Source of the DNA: VRUE01 sp963796705
Lineage (GTDB): Bacteria; Actinomycetota; Thermoleophilia; Solirubrobacterales; 70-9
NCBI GenBank assembly: GCA_963796705.1
Contig: CAWCMK010000002.1
Span: forward strand, 587,036-651,035
Direction: 5' to 3'
DNA length: 64,000 nt
The notes under the pieces are model-generated. The model did not search any database, was not told the origin of the DNA, and saw nothing but the letters and a program-made list of their open reading frames with translations. The position numbers and the translations under genes are program-made. Shown here one piece after another: positions 1 to 10,141 of this stretch (its first letter is position 1; each line of letters begins with the position of its first letter).

Positions 1-2
1 GG

Positions 3-680
3 TACCTGACCCCGACCGAGCGCTCCAGCGGGCTCCTCTACGACCGGCTGCAGCGGCTGATCACAGGCCTCGGGGCACGACCACAGGCGATCGATGCCGA
101 GGCCCATGACCGCCTGATGGCGACGGTCAGCCACCTGCCGCACGTAATCGCCAACGTCCTCGCTGCCGAGGCCGCTGCCGAGTTGATCCGCGACTCAGAG
201 CGCCTGCCCGAGGTCGGACCGAGCTTTCGCGACTCGACCCGGGTGGCGGGTTCAAACCCGGCGATCTGGGGCGATATCTTCGCCAGCAACCGCGAGGCGA
301 TCGCCGATGCGATCGACGCCCTCGGGGCCCGTCTGAACGACGCCGCCGAGCTGTTGCGGGCCGGGGACAGAGAGGCCGTCACCTCCTGGCATGCCCAGGC
401 GGGAGCGGATCGCCTGGCCCTCTTGGACGCCGAGCGGGGAGACGCGCGCCTGCAGGAACTTCGGGTCGTCGTCGCCAACCGGCCGGGAACGATCGCCGAG
501 CTGGCCCTGGCCCTCGGAAATGCCGGCGTCAACATCGAGGACATGGCGCTGCATCCGGCCGCGGACATGACCTCGGGGGCGGTGATTCTCGGAGTCGCCG
601 GGCCGGCCCAAGCGCGCCGCGCCGCGGAGATCCTGCGCGGCCTCGGCCACTCGGTTGCGCTGCTCGGCGAGGAGGGCTAG
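3..680 (+). CDS. tyrA: Prephenate dehydrogenase, C-terminal part (cut by window edge)
   Basis: Enzyme of tyrosine synthesis that oxidises and decarboxylates prephenate (or arogenate). The frame is open from the left edge, so the NAD-binding N-terminus lies outside the window. Visible are the helical dimerisation domain with the family motif 'SHLPH' near residue 44 of the visible part, and a C-terminal ACT domain ('VVVANRPGTIAELA', then 'NIEDM'), which in this family usually senses tyrosine. The stop lies 3 nt before aroA, so the two shikimate-pathway genes are probably co-transcribed. The start cannot be given. Confidence 0.9.
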   Translation, partial: YLTPTERSSGLLYDRLQRLITGLGARPQAIDAEAHDRLMATVSHLPHVIANVLAAEAAAELIRDSERLPEVGPSFRDSTRVAGSNPAIWGDIFASNREAIADAIDALGARLNDAAELLRAGDREAVTSWHAQAGADRLALLDAERGDARLQELRVVVANRPGTIAELALALGNAGVNIEDMALHPAADMTSGAVILGVAGPAQARRAAEILRGLGHSVALLGEEG

Positions 681-683
681 GCG

Positions 684-1988
684 GTGGCCCCCAGCTTTCG
701 GCCGGCGGGCCCGCTGCGCGGTTCACTGTGCCCCCCGGCTGACAAGTCGATCTCCCACCGCGCCGCCCTGATCGGGGCGATGACCGATGGCGAGACCCGC
801 ATCGAGGGCTATCTCGACGCGGCCGACACGCGCTCGACGCTGCGGGCGATCGGGGCGCTCGGCGCACGGTACGGCTCGGTCGAAGGGCGCAACTCGCCCG
901 GGCTGCTGTCGGTGGGGGGTGTCGGTCTGCAGGGCGCGGTCTCGGCTGCAATCGACGTCGGCAACGCCGGGACCCTGCTGCGGCTGTTGCCGGGCTGGCT
1001 CGCCGGGCAGCCGGGGGGGACCTGGGAGCTTGACGGCGATGACTCGATCCGGCGTCGGCCCGTCGATCGCATCGTCGAGCCCCTGCGCCTGATGGGCGCC
1101 CGCCTCCAGGCTCGAGAGGACCGGCTGCCGCCGTTGACGGTTGAGGGCGTTCCCCTGCGCGGCGTTACCTACACACTTCCCCTCGCCAGCGCCCAGGTCA
1201 AGTCCGCTCTGCTGTTCGCTGGGCTGCTCGCCGAAGGAGAGACGCGGATCGTCGAGCCGCTGCGGACTCGCGACCACACGGAGCGGATGCTGCGGTCTGT
1301 CGGCGCGGAGGTCGGCCGCGACGGCGTGGCGGTCTCCGTGCGCCCGGCCGAACGGCTCGAGCCGGCTGAGTTCCTGATCCCCGGCGACTTCTCCTCGGCT
1401 GCCTTCCTTGTGGTCGCTGCGGTGCTGGTCCCCGGCAGCGAGGTTGTCATTGAGGGAGTCGGGCTCAACCCGACCCGCACCGGCCTCCTGGGAATCCTTG
1501 AGCGGATGGGGGCGAGGCTCGAGATTGGATCCGAGGAGGTGGTGGGCGGCGAGCCGGTCGGCGCGCTCCTCGCCCGGGCCGCGGAGCTCCGCGGGACCGA
1601 GGTCGGCGGGGAGGAGATCCCCCTGGCGATCGATGAGCTGCCGCTCGTCGCGCTGGCCGCCTGCTTTGCGGAGGGAACGACGACGATCCGCGACGCGGCC
1701 GATCTGCGGCGCAAGGAGTCTGACCGGATCGCCGCGGTCGCCGCGGTTTTGAATGCGCTGGGCGGCCGGGTCGAGCCGACCGAGGACGGGATGGCGATCG
1801 AAGGAACGGGCGGCCTTCGCGGTGGGCGTGTCGAGTCCCATGGCGACCACCGGATCGCGATGCTCGCGGCGGTCGCCGGGCTCGCCTCGGGCGACGGGGT
1901 GGAGGTCGAGGGGATGCAGGACGCCGAGGTCAGCTACCCGGAGTTCCAGCGCGACCTCGGTCGCCTGATCGCCGGGAGTCGTGCCTGA
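684..1988 (+). CDS. aroA: 3-phosphoshikimate 1-carboxyvinyltransferase (EPSP synthase)
   Basis: Transfers enolpyruvyl from PEP to shikimate-3-phosphate. The 434 aa match the family length. Motifs: 'DKSISHR' near the N-terminus (phosphate-binding Lys and Arg), 'GNAGTLLRLL' (PEP loop), 'RRKESDRI' and 'HGDHRIAM' in the C-terminal half, all expected for a two-domain EPSP synthase. The GTG start lies 4 nt after the tyrA stop and a GGCGAGGAGGG ribosome site overlaps the tyrA end. The gene overlaps the following hydrolase by 8 nt. tyrA-aroA-cmk-der is a common actinobacterial order. Confidence 0.95.
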   Translation: MAPSFRPAGPLRGSLCPPADKSISHRAALIGAMTDGETRIEGYLDAADTRSTLRAIGALGARYGSVEGRNSPGLLSVGGVGLQGAVSAAIDVGNAGTLLRLLPGWLAGQPGGTWELDGDDSIRRRPVDRIVEPLRLMGARLQAREDRLPPLTVEGVPLRGVTYTLPLASAQVKSALLFAGLLAEGETRIVEPLRTRDHTERMLRSVGAEVGRDGVAVSVRPAERLEPAEFLIPGDFSSAAFLVVAAVLVPGSEVVIEGVGLNPTRTGLLGILERMGARLEIGSEEVVGGEPVGALLARAAELRGTEVGGEEIPLAIDELPLVALAACFAEGTTTIRDAADLRRKESDRIAAVAAVLNALGGRVEPTEDGMAIEGTGGLRGGRVESHGDHRIAMLAAVAGLASGDGVEVEGMQDAEVSYPEFQRDLGRLIAGSRA

Positions 1989-2745
1989 GACGAGGGCCAC
2001 CGTGAGGGCCGCCGATCTGGACGTCACGCGTCTCGGCGAGGGCCCGCCGATCGTCTTCGTCCACGGCACTGTGGTCGGCGCCAGGACGACCTGGCGCCGG
2101 CAGCTGCCGCTCGCCGAGCGCTTCTCGCTGGTGATCGCCAACCGGCCCGGTTTTGGCGCCAGCCCGCCGCTGGCGCGCGGTGATTTCGAGGCGGAGGCGC
2201 CCCTCTTCGCGGAGCTGCTCGGCAGCGGCGCCCACCTCGTCGGCCATTCCTATGGGGCGGTGATCGCCCTCCTTGCCGCGGCCCGGCGCCCGCAGGCGGT
2301 GCTCTCGCTCACCGTCTCTGAGCCGGGCGCGCTGAAGCTCGCCGCTACCCCCGAGGCCGAGCGGATGATCGCCGACGGAGAGCGGCTCTTCGCGGCCCGC
2401 GAGGCGATCTCCCCGGCCCAGTTCCTGCGCTTCTTTCGCAGCGGCGCCGGCTCCAGCCGGGGGACGCCGGAGGAGCTATCCGACGAGCTGCTGCAGGGTG
2501 CCCAGCTGGCGATGTCTGAGCGCCCCTCCTGGGAGGCTGAGATACCGCTTGCCGACCTCGCCGGCGCTGGTTTCCCGGTGCTTGCCGTCTCCGGCGGTCA
2601 CTCGCCGGTTTTTGAGGCGGTCAGCGACACGATCGCCAGGCGCCTTGGCGGCGAGCGGGCGGTGATCAAAGGCCGCGGCCACAACGTCCCCGAGACGGGA
2701 GAGCCCTACAACGAACGCCTTCAGGAGTTCCTGGCCAGGGCATAG
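1981..2745 (+). CDS. Alpha/beta hydrolase
   Basis: A 254-residue cytosolic alpha/beta-hydrolase fold protein. Visible: the oxyanion-side 'FVHGT' strand-loop near residue 22, the nucleophile elbow 'GHSYG' near residue 87, a late acidic position, and a histidine in 'GRGHNVPETGEP' near the C-terminus that would complete a Ser-Asp-His triad. The substrate cannot be told from sequence. It starts with GTG inside the end of aroA and is followed by cmk with 27 nt between, so it is probably part of the same operon. It interrupts the usual aroA-cmk neighbourhood. Confidence 0.75.
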   Translation: MPETRATVRAADLDVTRLGEGPPIVFVHGTVVGARTTWRRQLPLAERFSLVIANRPGFGASPPLARGDFEAEAPLFAELLGSGAHLVGHSYGAVIALLAAARRPQAVLSLTVSEPGALKLAATPEAERMIADGERLFAAREAISPAQFLRFFRSGAGSSRGTPEELSDELLQGAQLAMSERPSWEAEIPLADLAGAGFPVLAVSGGHSPVFEAVSDTIARRLGGERAVIKGRGHNVPETGEPYNERLQEFLARA

Positions 2746-2772
2746 GAGGGCCGGGAACGTGAGACTGCGACC

Positions 2773-3411
2773 ATGGTGATCGCGATCGACGGCCCCGCCG
2801 GGGCCGGAAAGTCATCCGTAGCCCGCGGGGTCGCGGCGGCGCTCGGCTTCACATACCTGGATTCGGGGGCGATGTATCGCTGCCTGGCCCTGGCGGCGCT
2901 GAGGCGGGGCGCCGAGCTCGATGACGGAGAGGCGATGGGGGCGCTGGCACGCTCGCTTGAGATCGAACAAGGTGGCGATCGAGTGGTGCTCGACGGCAAC
3001 GACGTCACGGCCGCGATCCGCGAGCCCGAGGTGAGCGAGGCTGCATCCCGCGTCTCGGTCCACCCCCCGGTTCGGGCGGCGATGGTCGCCGAGCAGCGGC
3101 GCTTGATCGCCCTCGGCCACTACGTGGCCGAGGGCCGAGACATCGGCACGGTGGTCAGCCCCGAGGCGCCGCTGAAGATCTTTCTCACCGCCTCCCAGCC
3201 CGAGCGCGCCAGGCGGCGCGCAGCGCAGACCGGCGAAGCTGCGGCGGCTGTCCTGCGATCGCAGCGTCTGCGCGACGAGCGCGACGAGCGCCGCGAACAC
3301 GGCGCCCTGCGGGCAGCGCCGGATGCGATCGCGCTGGACACGACCCACCTGACCCTGGGGGAGGTCGTCGCCCGCGTCGCGGCTCTGGCCCGTGAGAGAG
3401 GCCTCGGATGA
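2773..3411 (+). CDS. cmk: Cytidylate kinase
   Basis: Phosphorylates CMP and dCMP with ATP. The 212 aa are near the family length. The N-terminus reads 'IAIDGPAGAGKSS' (P-loop), followed by 'YLDSGAMYR' (CMP-binding) and 'VAEGRDIGTVV' (nucleotide-binding Arg and Asp), all diagnostic of bacterial CMP kinase. ATG start; an AGGAGG ribosome site lies about 25 nt upstream and GTG 2776 is an alternative start. It sits in the tyrA-aroA-cmk-der block, 58 nt before der. Confidence 0.93.
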   Translation: MVIAIDGPAGAGKSSVARGVAAALGFTYLDSGAMYRCLALAALRRGAELDDGEAMGALARSLEIEQGGDRVVLDGNDVTAAIREPEVSEAASRVSVHPPVRAAMVAEQRRLIALGHYVAEGRDIGTVVSPEAPLKIFLTASQPERARRRAAQTGEAAAAVLRSQRLRDERDERREHGALRAAPDAIALDTTHLTLGEVVARVAALARERGLG

Positions 3412-3469
3412 GCCGATCTAGCTGCATCTCAGGGGCGCCCGTAGGTGGCTTGAGAGGCAGGGCGTTGCC

Positions 3470-4795
3470 GTGAGTCGCCCCACGGTGGCCGTGGTCGGCT
3501 TCCCCAATGTCGGCAAGAGCACGCTCGTCAACCGCCTCGCCGGGGGGCGTGAGACGGTCACAGACGCCGCTCCCGGCGTCACCCGTGACCGCAAGCGGGT
3601 GCCCTGCGAGTGGAACGGGGTCGCCTTCGACCTGCTCGATACAGGTGGCGTTGACCTCGCCGAGGAGGATGAGCTCTCGCGCGACATCCAGTGCCAGGCG
3701 CGGATCGGGATGGCGGAGGCCGACCTCGTGCTGCTGGTCGCCGACGCGCGCGCCGGGGTGCGCGCTGGGGACGCGGAGCTCGCCAAGATGCTGCGTCGCT
3801 CTGAGGTTCCGGTGCTGGTAGTGGCCAACAAGGTTGACCGGCCCGAGGATGAGCACCTGAGCGCCGAGCTGTACCGGCTTGGTCTCGGGGAGCCGCTGGC
3901 GGTGTCGGCGACGCACGGCCTCGGCAGCGGCGACTTGCTGGACCGGATCGTCAGCCTGCTCGGCGAGGCGACTCCGCGGGAGGCCTCTCAGCAGCCAACC
4001 CGCGTCGCGGTCATCGGCCGACCCAACGTCGGCAAGTCCTCGCTCGTCAATGCCTTCCTCGGCGCCGAGCGGGTGATCGTCTCCGAGCGGGCCGGCACGA
4101 CGCGCGATGCGATCGACACCGAGCTCGAGATCGATGGGCGGCCGGTGCTGCTGGTTGACACGGCCGGTTTGCGGAGGCGCTCGAAGGTCGCCGGCTCGGT
4201 CGACTACTACGCGCAGCTGCGCTCCGAGCGCGCCGTCGAGCGAGCCGATGTTGCGATCGTCGTCTGCGACGCCGGCGACGGGGTGACAGCCGAGGACCTG
4301 CGCGTAGCCGAGCTCTCGATGCGGGCCGGCTGCGCGACCCTGATCGCGCTCAACAAGTGGGACATGACGCGCACCGACGTTGACGACGCCCGGGCCCGGG
4401 TCACCCGCAAGCTGCGCCTGCGCCCGCCGCTGATCACCTGCTCGGCACTCCGGGGCCGCAACGTCGCCTCCCTGTTGCCAAGGGCGCTGCAGCTCGCCGA
4501 CCGTGCCGCCGAGCGCATCCCGACGCCGGAGCTGAACCGCCTCCTCGCCGCGGTCGTCGCCAAGAGTCCGCCCCCGGCTCGGCGTGGGCGCCGCCTTCGC
4601 CTCTACTACGCGGCCCAGGTGGGCGAGCGACCACCGCGGATCGCGATCCAGGTCAATGACCGGCGGTTAATCTTCCGCGATTGGGCTTATCACCTCGAGA
4701 ACCGCCTGCGCGAGGAATACGGGCTTGAGGGTGTGCCCCTGGTGATCGACTTCGTGCCGCGATCCGGGCGCCGGGCCCGCGTGCGCGTGCACTAG
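3470..4795 (+). CDS. der: Ribosome biogenesis GTPase Der (EngA)
   Basis: Essential tandem GTPase acting in 50S subunit maturation. The 441 aa hold two G domains: the first with 'GFPNVGKST' near residue 10, 'DTGG' and 'NKVD', the second with 'GRPNVGKSS' near residue 183, 'DTAG' and 'NKWD', then the C-terminal KH-like domain ending in the basic 'RSGRRARVRVH'. The GTG start was chosen because 'MSRPTVAVVGFPNVGK' begins the domain directly. Follows cmk as in many Gram-positive genomes. Confidence 0.95.
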   Translation: MSRPTVAVVGFPNVGKSTLVNRLAGGRETVTDAAPGVTRDRKRVPCEWNGVAFDLLDTGGVDLAEEDELSRDIQCQARIGMAEADLVLLVADARAGVRAGDAELAKMLRRSEVPVLVVANKVDRPEDEHLSAELYRLGLGEPLAVSATHGLGSGDLLDRIVSLLGEATPREASQQPTRVAVIGRPNVGKSSLVNAFLGAERVIVSERAGTTRDAIDTELEIDGRPVLLVDTAGLRRRSKVAGSVDYYAQLRSERAVERADVAIVVCDAGDGVTAEDLRVAELSMRAGCATLIALNKWDMTRTDVDDARARVTRKLRLRPPLITCSALRGRNVASLLPRALQLADRAAERIPTPELNRLLAAVVAKSPPPARRGRRLRLYYAAQVGERPPRIAIQVNDRRLIFRDWAYHLENRLREEYGLEGVPLVIDFVPRSGRRARVRVH

Positions 4796-4798
4796 GCT
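4793..4798 (+). promoter_or_regulatory. -10 box of metK, leaderless spacing
   Basis: TAGGCT followed by 7 nt and then the metK ATG. This puts the transcription start on or beside the start codon. The box overlaps the der stop codon. No good -35 is visible. Confidence 0.5.
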
Positions 4799-4805
4799 TT
4801 CCGCC

Positions 4806-6053
<1,248 letters not shown>

Positions 6054-6063
6054 CCGGCGGCAC

Positions 6064-7332
6064 TCAGGAGGAGACCCCGAAGCGCACTCCGGCGTGGCGG
6101 AACTGTGTCAGCTTCTCCGTGCCGAGCGCCGCGGCGGGAGTCAGGAAGCCGCTGCGCCGCGGTGTCGCACCCTCTTCGGAGAGCAGGATCCCCGTCTCGC
6201 CAAGCATCTTCGCGGTCGAGAGGTAGCCGGGATGGCCGTCGGCGTCAAGGTCAATCCGCACGTAGCGGTTGCCGACCGTGCGGGCGATCAGCCCCAGTCG
6301 CCAGGAGAACTCCTCCATGCGTGCGCCCTGGGGACCGAAGCCCGAACCCGGCAGTCGCCTGCGCAGGAACTCGGCGGCACGTGCCCTCAGCGTCGGACTC
6401 GCCTTGACCAGCCCCTTGACGGCCGCCTGGCCGCCGCTCAGCAGCCCTGCCAGCGCGTAGCGCAGCGGCAGGCTAGCGGCGCCTCCGGGGATCGCCACCC
6501 CCTCGCGGTAGCGGAAGGGTTGGAACTCGCGGCTTTCTGCGCTGGCCGCCAAAACCGCGCTGCGATGGATCACCGCCGGGTTGATGAAGGCCGCCGGTGT
6601 CATCGGGGCGATCACCTCGCCCTCGGACCCGAACCGCGGTCCGAAGGCGATCGGGCTCACCTCGCGGACCCGCTGGGCCAGGTCGGGATCGTCGATCAGC
6701 ACCGCCGGGTCGATGATCGTCTCGGCCCGCTCGTCGCCGAGGATCTCGGCGATGCTCTGCAGGGTTCCACCGGAGATCGCTTCGGAGGGCCGGATCGCGC
6801 CCTCCGGGGTGATCATCTCAACCTCAAGATCGACCGTCGCCAGCTCCTCGCTCCAGCGCTCTCGGGCCGTCTCGGCGGCGAGGGCGACCGAGAGGTCGGC
6901 GGGCAGCGCCTCGAAGCCGCTGACGTTGACGATCTTCACGCCAGCCTCCTCGGCCTGGGCCTGGGAGGAGTCGATCATCTGCCGCACGAAGGGGATCTCG
7001 CCGGTGAGGTCCGCGTAATGGGAGCCGGCCGCGATACAGGCCTCGATCACCGGACGGCCATAGAGCGTGTAGGGACCCACCAGATCGAGAACCACCGAGG
7101 CCCGCGCGGCCATCGCCCGCAGCGAGTCCCGATCCTCGACGTCTGCCTCGATCGTCTCCGGTGCCTTGACCCCAAGCTGGCTCAGCACCGAGCTGATTCG
7201 GTCCGCATCGCGACCGGCTGCGGCCCACTTGAGGTCGCCTTCCAGGGCGCGCTCGGCGAGGTAGGCGGCGACCCCACGGCCGGTGATGCCGGTGGCGCCG
7301 AAGACGACGACGGCGAGGTCCTTGGCGGCCAT
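6064..7332 (-). CDS. Saccharopine dehydrogenase-family NAD(P)-binding protein
   Basis: A 422-residue protein with an N-terminal Rossmann motif 'VVFGATGITGRGVAAYLAE' at about residues 9-27, followed by 'DLVGPYTLYGRPVIEAC', typical of the saccharopine-dehydrogenase/trans-acting enoyl reductase family. Members act on lipid or amino-acid intermediates; the true substrate cannot be read from sequence. No membrane segment is evident. It overlaps nothing and follows the bPH2 membrane protein with 2 nt between them, so the two are probably co-transcribed. Confidence 0.8.
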   Translation of the reverse strand: MAAKDLAVVVFGATGITGRGVAAYLAERALEGDLKWAAAGRDADRISSVLSQLGVKAPETIEADVEDRDSLRAMAARASVVLDLVGPYTLYGRPVIEACIAAGSHYADLTGEIPFVRQMIDSSQAQAEEAGVKIVNVSGFEALPADLSVALAAETARERWSEELATVDLEVEMITPEGAIRPSEAISGGTLQSIAEILGDERAETIIDPAVLIDDPDLAQRVREVSPIAFGPRFGSEGEVIAPMTPAAFINPAVIHRSAVLAASAESREFQPFRYREGVAIPGGAASLPLRYALAGLLSGGQAAVKGLVKASPTLRARAAEFLRRRLPGSGFGPQGARMEEFSWRLGLIARTVGNRYVRIDLDADGHPGYLSTAKMLGETGILLSEEGATPRRSGFLTPAAALGTEKLTQFRHAGVRFGVSS

Positions 7333-7334
7333 CG

Positions 7335-7841
7335 CTAGCCGGGCGGCTGGGCCGTACCGAGGCCGTGTTCGCCGGCGGTTCCGGCGCCGGTCGCCTGGTC
7401 GACGCTTTGGACGACCACCCCCGGATCGGCCACCCCGGCGAAGATGAAGTCATAGTCGCTGCTGCCGGCGGTGTCGAAGTCGACGTCGCCGATCTGCATG
7501 ATCCGTTGGTAGAGCGACTGGTTGTAGTTGACGTTCTGGACGCGCTCGAGGCGGGTCTCCTGGATCTCCCGCGAGATCATCCCGCGCTTGATGTTCAGGC
7601 GGCGGTTGGTGATCGTGTAGGTGGTCGTGACTCGCTTGATGAAGCCGGCCAGCACCGTCAGGGCGAGGATCACGAGCACGATCCCGAATACCGTGGCGCT
7701 GCTCGCTCCGAGCAGCTTCGCGATCGCTCCGGCAATCGCCGCGATCACGATCCCTTTCAGGTAGAAGCCGAGAATCGCCCGCCACGATGGGTGGCCCTCG
7801 AAGATCACCTGCTCGTCGCCGCTGAGCTTGAAGCCGCTCAC
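7335..7841 (-). CDS. Bacterial PH domain (bPH2/YdbS-like) membrane protein
   Basis: A 168-residue protein with two hydrophobic segments at about residues 28-46 and 48-66, followed by the bPH2 core 'YTITNRRLNIKRGMISREIQ' and 'RVQNVNYNQSLYQRI', the usual signature of DUF304/bPH2 proteins. Function in the family is poorly known; membrane-associated. The GTG start is preceded by TATGCT at 8 nt, so the transcript has almost no leader. It is divergent from priA with only 48 bp between the two start codons. Confidence 0.75.
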   Translation of the reverse strand: MSGFKLSGDEQVIFEGHPSWRAILGFYLKGIVIAAIAGAIAKLLGASSATVFGIVLVILALTVLAGFIKRVTTTYTITNRRLNIKRGMISREIQETRLERVQNVNYNQSLYQRIMQIGDVDFDTAGSSDYDFIFAGVADPGVVVQSVDQATGAGTAGEHGLGTAQPPG

Positions 7842-7877
7842 CGGGCGGCAGCATACATCGGCATCCGCCCGACGCCA

Positions 7878-7883
7878 TACCGT
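7878..7883 (+). promoter_or_regulatory. -10 box of priA, leaderless spacing
   Basis: TACCGT, 6 nt before the priA GTG. On the other strand TATGCT (7850-7855) serves the divergent bPH2 gene, so two near-leaderless promoters share a 48-bp gap. Confidence 0.45.
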
Positions 7884-7889
7884 GGGTCG

Positions 7890-10085
7890 GTGTCAATCGC
7901 CAAAGTCGAGCCGTTAACCAGCGCCCGCGCCCTGCGCGGCCCCTTTGACTACCGCCTTCCGGCGGAGATGGCGGGACTCGAGGTCGGCAGCGTCGTCCGC
8001 GTCCCGTTCGGCGCCCGCCGCGTCCTCGGTGTGGTCGTCGGGCGCTGCGAGCGCTCTGAGCTCCCGGCCGAGCGCCTCGCCGAGCCGATCGAGGCGCTCG
8101 GGGCTGGTGCCTCACCGGAACTGGTGCGGCTCGGCCTGTGGCTCGCGCGGGAGTACTGCTCGACCCCATCTCGTGGTCTTGCCCTGGTCCTGCCCCCCGG
8201 GACCGGCGGCGCCGGCCGCAGCGTGCGGCCGCGGCTTGAGCTTCGCGCCCAGATCGCGCCGGCGGGAGAGGCGGCGCTCCGTGGTGAGGAGCGCCTCGGG
8301 GTTCGCCAGCGCGCCGTTTTGGAGGCCCTCTCAGGTGCGGGGGAGCTCTCCGCCGCCGAGCTTGCGGCGAGGGCCGGTGCCGATCGAGGTGTCCTGCGCC
8401 GGCTCGAGCAGCGTCGGCTGCTCGCCATGAGAACCGCGACTCTTCGTCGCGCGCCCGAGTATCCGAGCTTTGGCGCCGGCGCGAGCCGGCCGCGACTGCT
8501 GCCCGAGCAGGAGCGGGCGGTGGGGGAGGTCGTTGCGGCGATCGACGGCCTCCCCGGGGCTCCCCGCGAGCAGCTCCTGCATGGCGTCACCGGTTCGGGC
8601 AAGACCGAGGTCTACCTGGCCGCCGTCGAGGCCGCCCTGGCGCGGGGTCGGGGCGCGATCGTGCTGGTCCCCGAGATCGGCCTGGCGCCACAGGCCGTGG
8701 CCCGGTTTCGGGCTCGACTGGGGGACCGTGTCGCGCTCCTGCACTCGGCCCTCGCCGAGGGTGAGCGCTACGACGAGTGGCGCCGCCTGCGCGACGGCAA
8801 GGCGCGGGTCTGCATCGGCCCCCGCTCGGCCGTCTTCGCACCGGTCGCCGACCTCGGCCTGCTGGTCATCGACGAGGAGCACGATCCCTCCTACAAGCAG
8901 GAGGGCGACCCCTGCTATGACGCCCGCGCGGTCGCCCGCCGCCGGGCCCAGGATTGTGGCGCGGTGCTGCTCGCCGGGACCGCGACGCCGCGACCCGAGA
9001 GTTGGCTCCAGATGCCACGCCTCGAGCTTCCGCGCCGGGTCGACGGCCGTCCGCTGCCTCCCGTCGAGGTGTTCGACATGCGCGAGACCGACCCCCGTTC
9101 GGGTTCCCTGCACCCGGCCACCCTCGGGGCGCTGGCTGGGGTGCGCGAGCGCCGCGAGAAGGCGATCGTGATGATCAACCGGCGCGGCTTCGCGCCCTGG
9201 CTGACCTGCCGTTCCTGCGGGCATCATTGGGATTGCCCCAACTGTGATGTCTCCCTGATCGTTCACCGCGACCGTGGCCGCCTGCTCTGCCACCACTGCG
9301 CCCACCGGGAGCCGCTCCCGCACTGCTGCGGGAGCTGTGGCTCGACAACGCTCTCGCGGACCGGTGCCGGCACCGAGCAGGTCGAGGCGCTGCTCGCATC
9401 GCATCTGGACCCGATGCCCGTCTTTCGCCTCGATTCCGACACGGCGGCGGCGAGGGGGGCCCATGCGCGCATCCTGGCCGGCTTCGGCGCGGCCCCGAGT
9501 GCGGTCTTGGTTGGCACGCAGATGGTCGCCAAGGGTCACGACTTCCCGGAGGTGACCCTGAGCGCGATTCTCGACGCCGACGCGACCCTGCGCTTTCCCG
9601 ACTTTCGCGCCGGTGAGCGCACCTTCGCGATGGTCGCTCAGCTGGCCGGCCGCTCTGGACGCGGTGCGCAGGGGGGCAGGGTGATCGTCCAGACCCTGGC
9701 ACCGCGGACACCGAGCATCATCCACGCGGCCGCCCATGACGCGGCGGGCTTTCTCGCCGGCGAGATCGAGCGGCGCCGGGCGTTGCGCTACCCGCCGTTC
9801 ACGCACCTGGTCCGGGTCACGCTGCGATCCCGATCGGAGGCCCGGGTCCAGGCCGCCGCCGCGCAGGCCGCCACCGCGCTGGCCGAGTCGCTGCCCGAGG
9901 GAGCCGAGCTGCTTGGGCCGGCACCGATGTTCCGGGTTCGCGAGCGCTTCCGTCGCCGGCTTCTGATCAAGAGCGAGGCGCGCGAGGCGACGGTCGCCAG
10001 CGTCGGGGCGGTGGTGGAGGAGCTCGCCGCCGAGCGGGCAATCGCACGCGAGGTGGCGATCAGCGTCGACGTCGATCCCCAGTAG
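7890..10085 (+). CDS. priA: Primosomal protein N' (replication restart helicase PriA)
   Basis: Superfamily 2 3'-5' DNA helicase that reloads the replisome at stalled forks. The 731 aa contain the N-terminal DNA-binding region, Walker A 'GVTGSGKTEVYL' near residue 232, the DEEH box near 328, and a cysteine cluster at about 440-483 with repeated C-x2-C pairs for the two structural zincs. The GTG at 7890 was chosen because 'PFDYRLP' follows at the family's usual distance; the frame stays open upstream, but that region overlaps the divergent bPH2 gene. Confidence 0.92.
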   Translation: MSIAKVEPLTSARALRGPFDYRLPAEMAGLEVGSVVRVPFGARRVLGVVVGRCERSELPAERLAEPIEALGAGASPELVRLGLWLAREYCSTPSRGLALVLPPGTGGAGRSVRPRLELRAQIAPAGEAALRGEERLGVRQRAVLEALSGAGELSAAELAARAGADRGVLRRLEQRRLLAMRTATLRRAPEYPSFGAGASRPRLLPEQERAVGEVVAAIDGLPGAPREQLLHGVTGSGKTEVYLAAVEAALARGRGAIVLVPEIGLAPQAVARFRARLGDRVALLHSALAEGERYDEWRRLRDGKARVCIGPRSAVFAPVADLGLLVIDEEHDPSYKQEGDPCYDARAVARRRAQDCGAVLLAGTATPRPESWLQMPRLELPRRVDGRPLPPVEVFDMRETDPRSGSLHPATLGALAGVRERREKAIVMINRRGFAPWLTCRSCGHHWDCPNCDVSLIVHRDRGRLLCHHCAHREPLPHCCGSCGSTTLSRTGAGTEQVEALLASHLDPMPVFRLDSDTAAARGAHARILAGFGAAPSAVLVGTQMVAKGHDFPEVTLSAILDADATLRFPDFRAGERTFAMVAQLAGRSGRGAQGGRVIVQTLAPRTPSIIHAAAHDAAGFLAGEIERRRALRYPPFTHLVRVTLRSRSEARVQAAAAQAATALAESLPEGAELLGPAPMFRVRERFRRRLLIKSEAREATVASVGAVVEELAAERAIAREVAISVDVDPQ

Positions 10086-10128
10086 GGCCGGGCTTCGGCA
10101 GGCGCCCGGTGGCAGGTGGATCGACCCA

Positions 10129-10134
10129 TACACT
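10129..10134 (+). promoter_or_regulatory. -10 box of def, leaderless spacing
   Basis: TACACT, 7 nt before the def ATG. It supports the ATG at 10142 over the upstream in-frame GTG at 10109, which lies before the box. Confidence 0.5.
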
Positions 10135-10141
10135 TGGACGT

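Noticed and set aside
723..2141. Long open frame on the minus strand opposite aroA
   Set aside because: It is the high-GC antisense shadow of aroA; low-complexity Arg/Gly/Asp composition and no family resemblance. The same applies to long antisense frames opposite der, metK, ribBA, recG, smc and ilvD.
10109..10141. Upstream GTG start for def
   Set aside because: The TACACT box and its leaderless spacing point to ATG 10142; the extra 11 residues have no similarity to the family.
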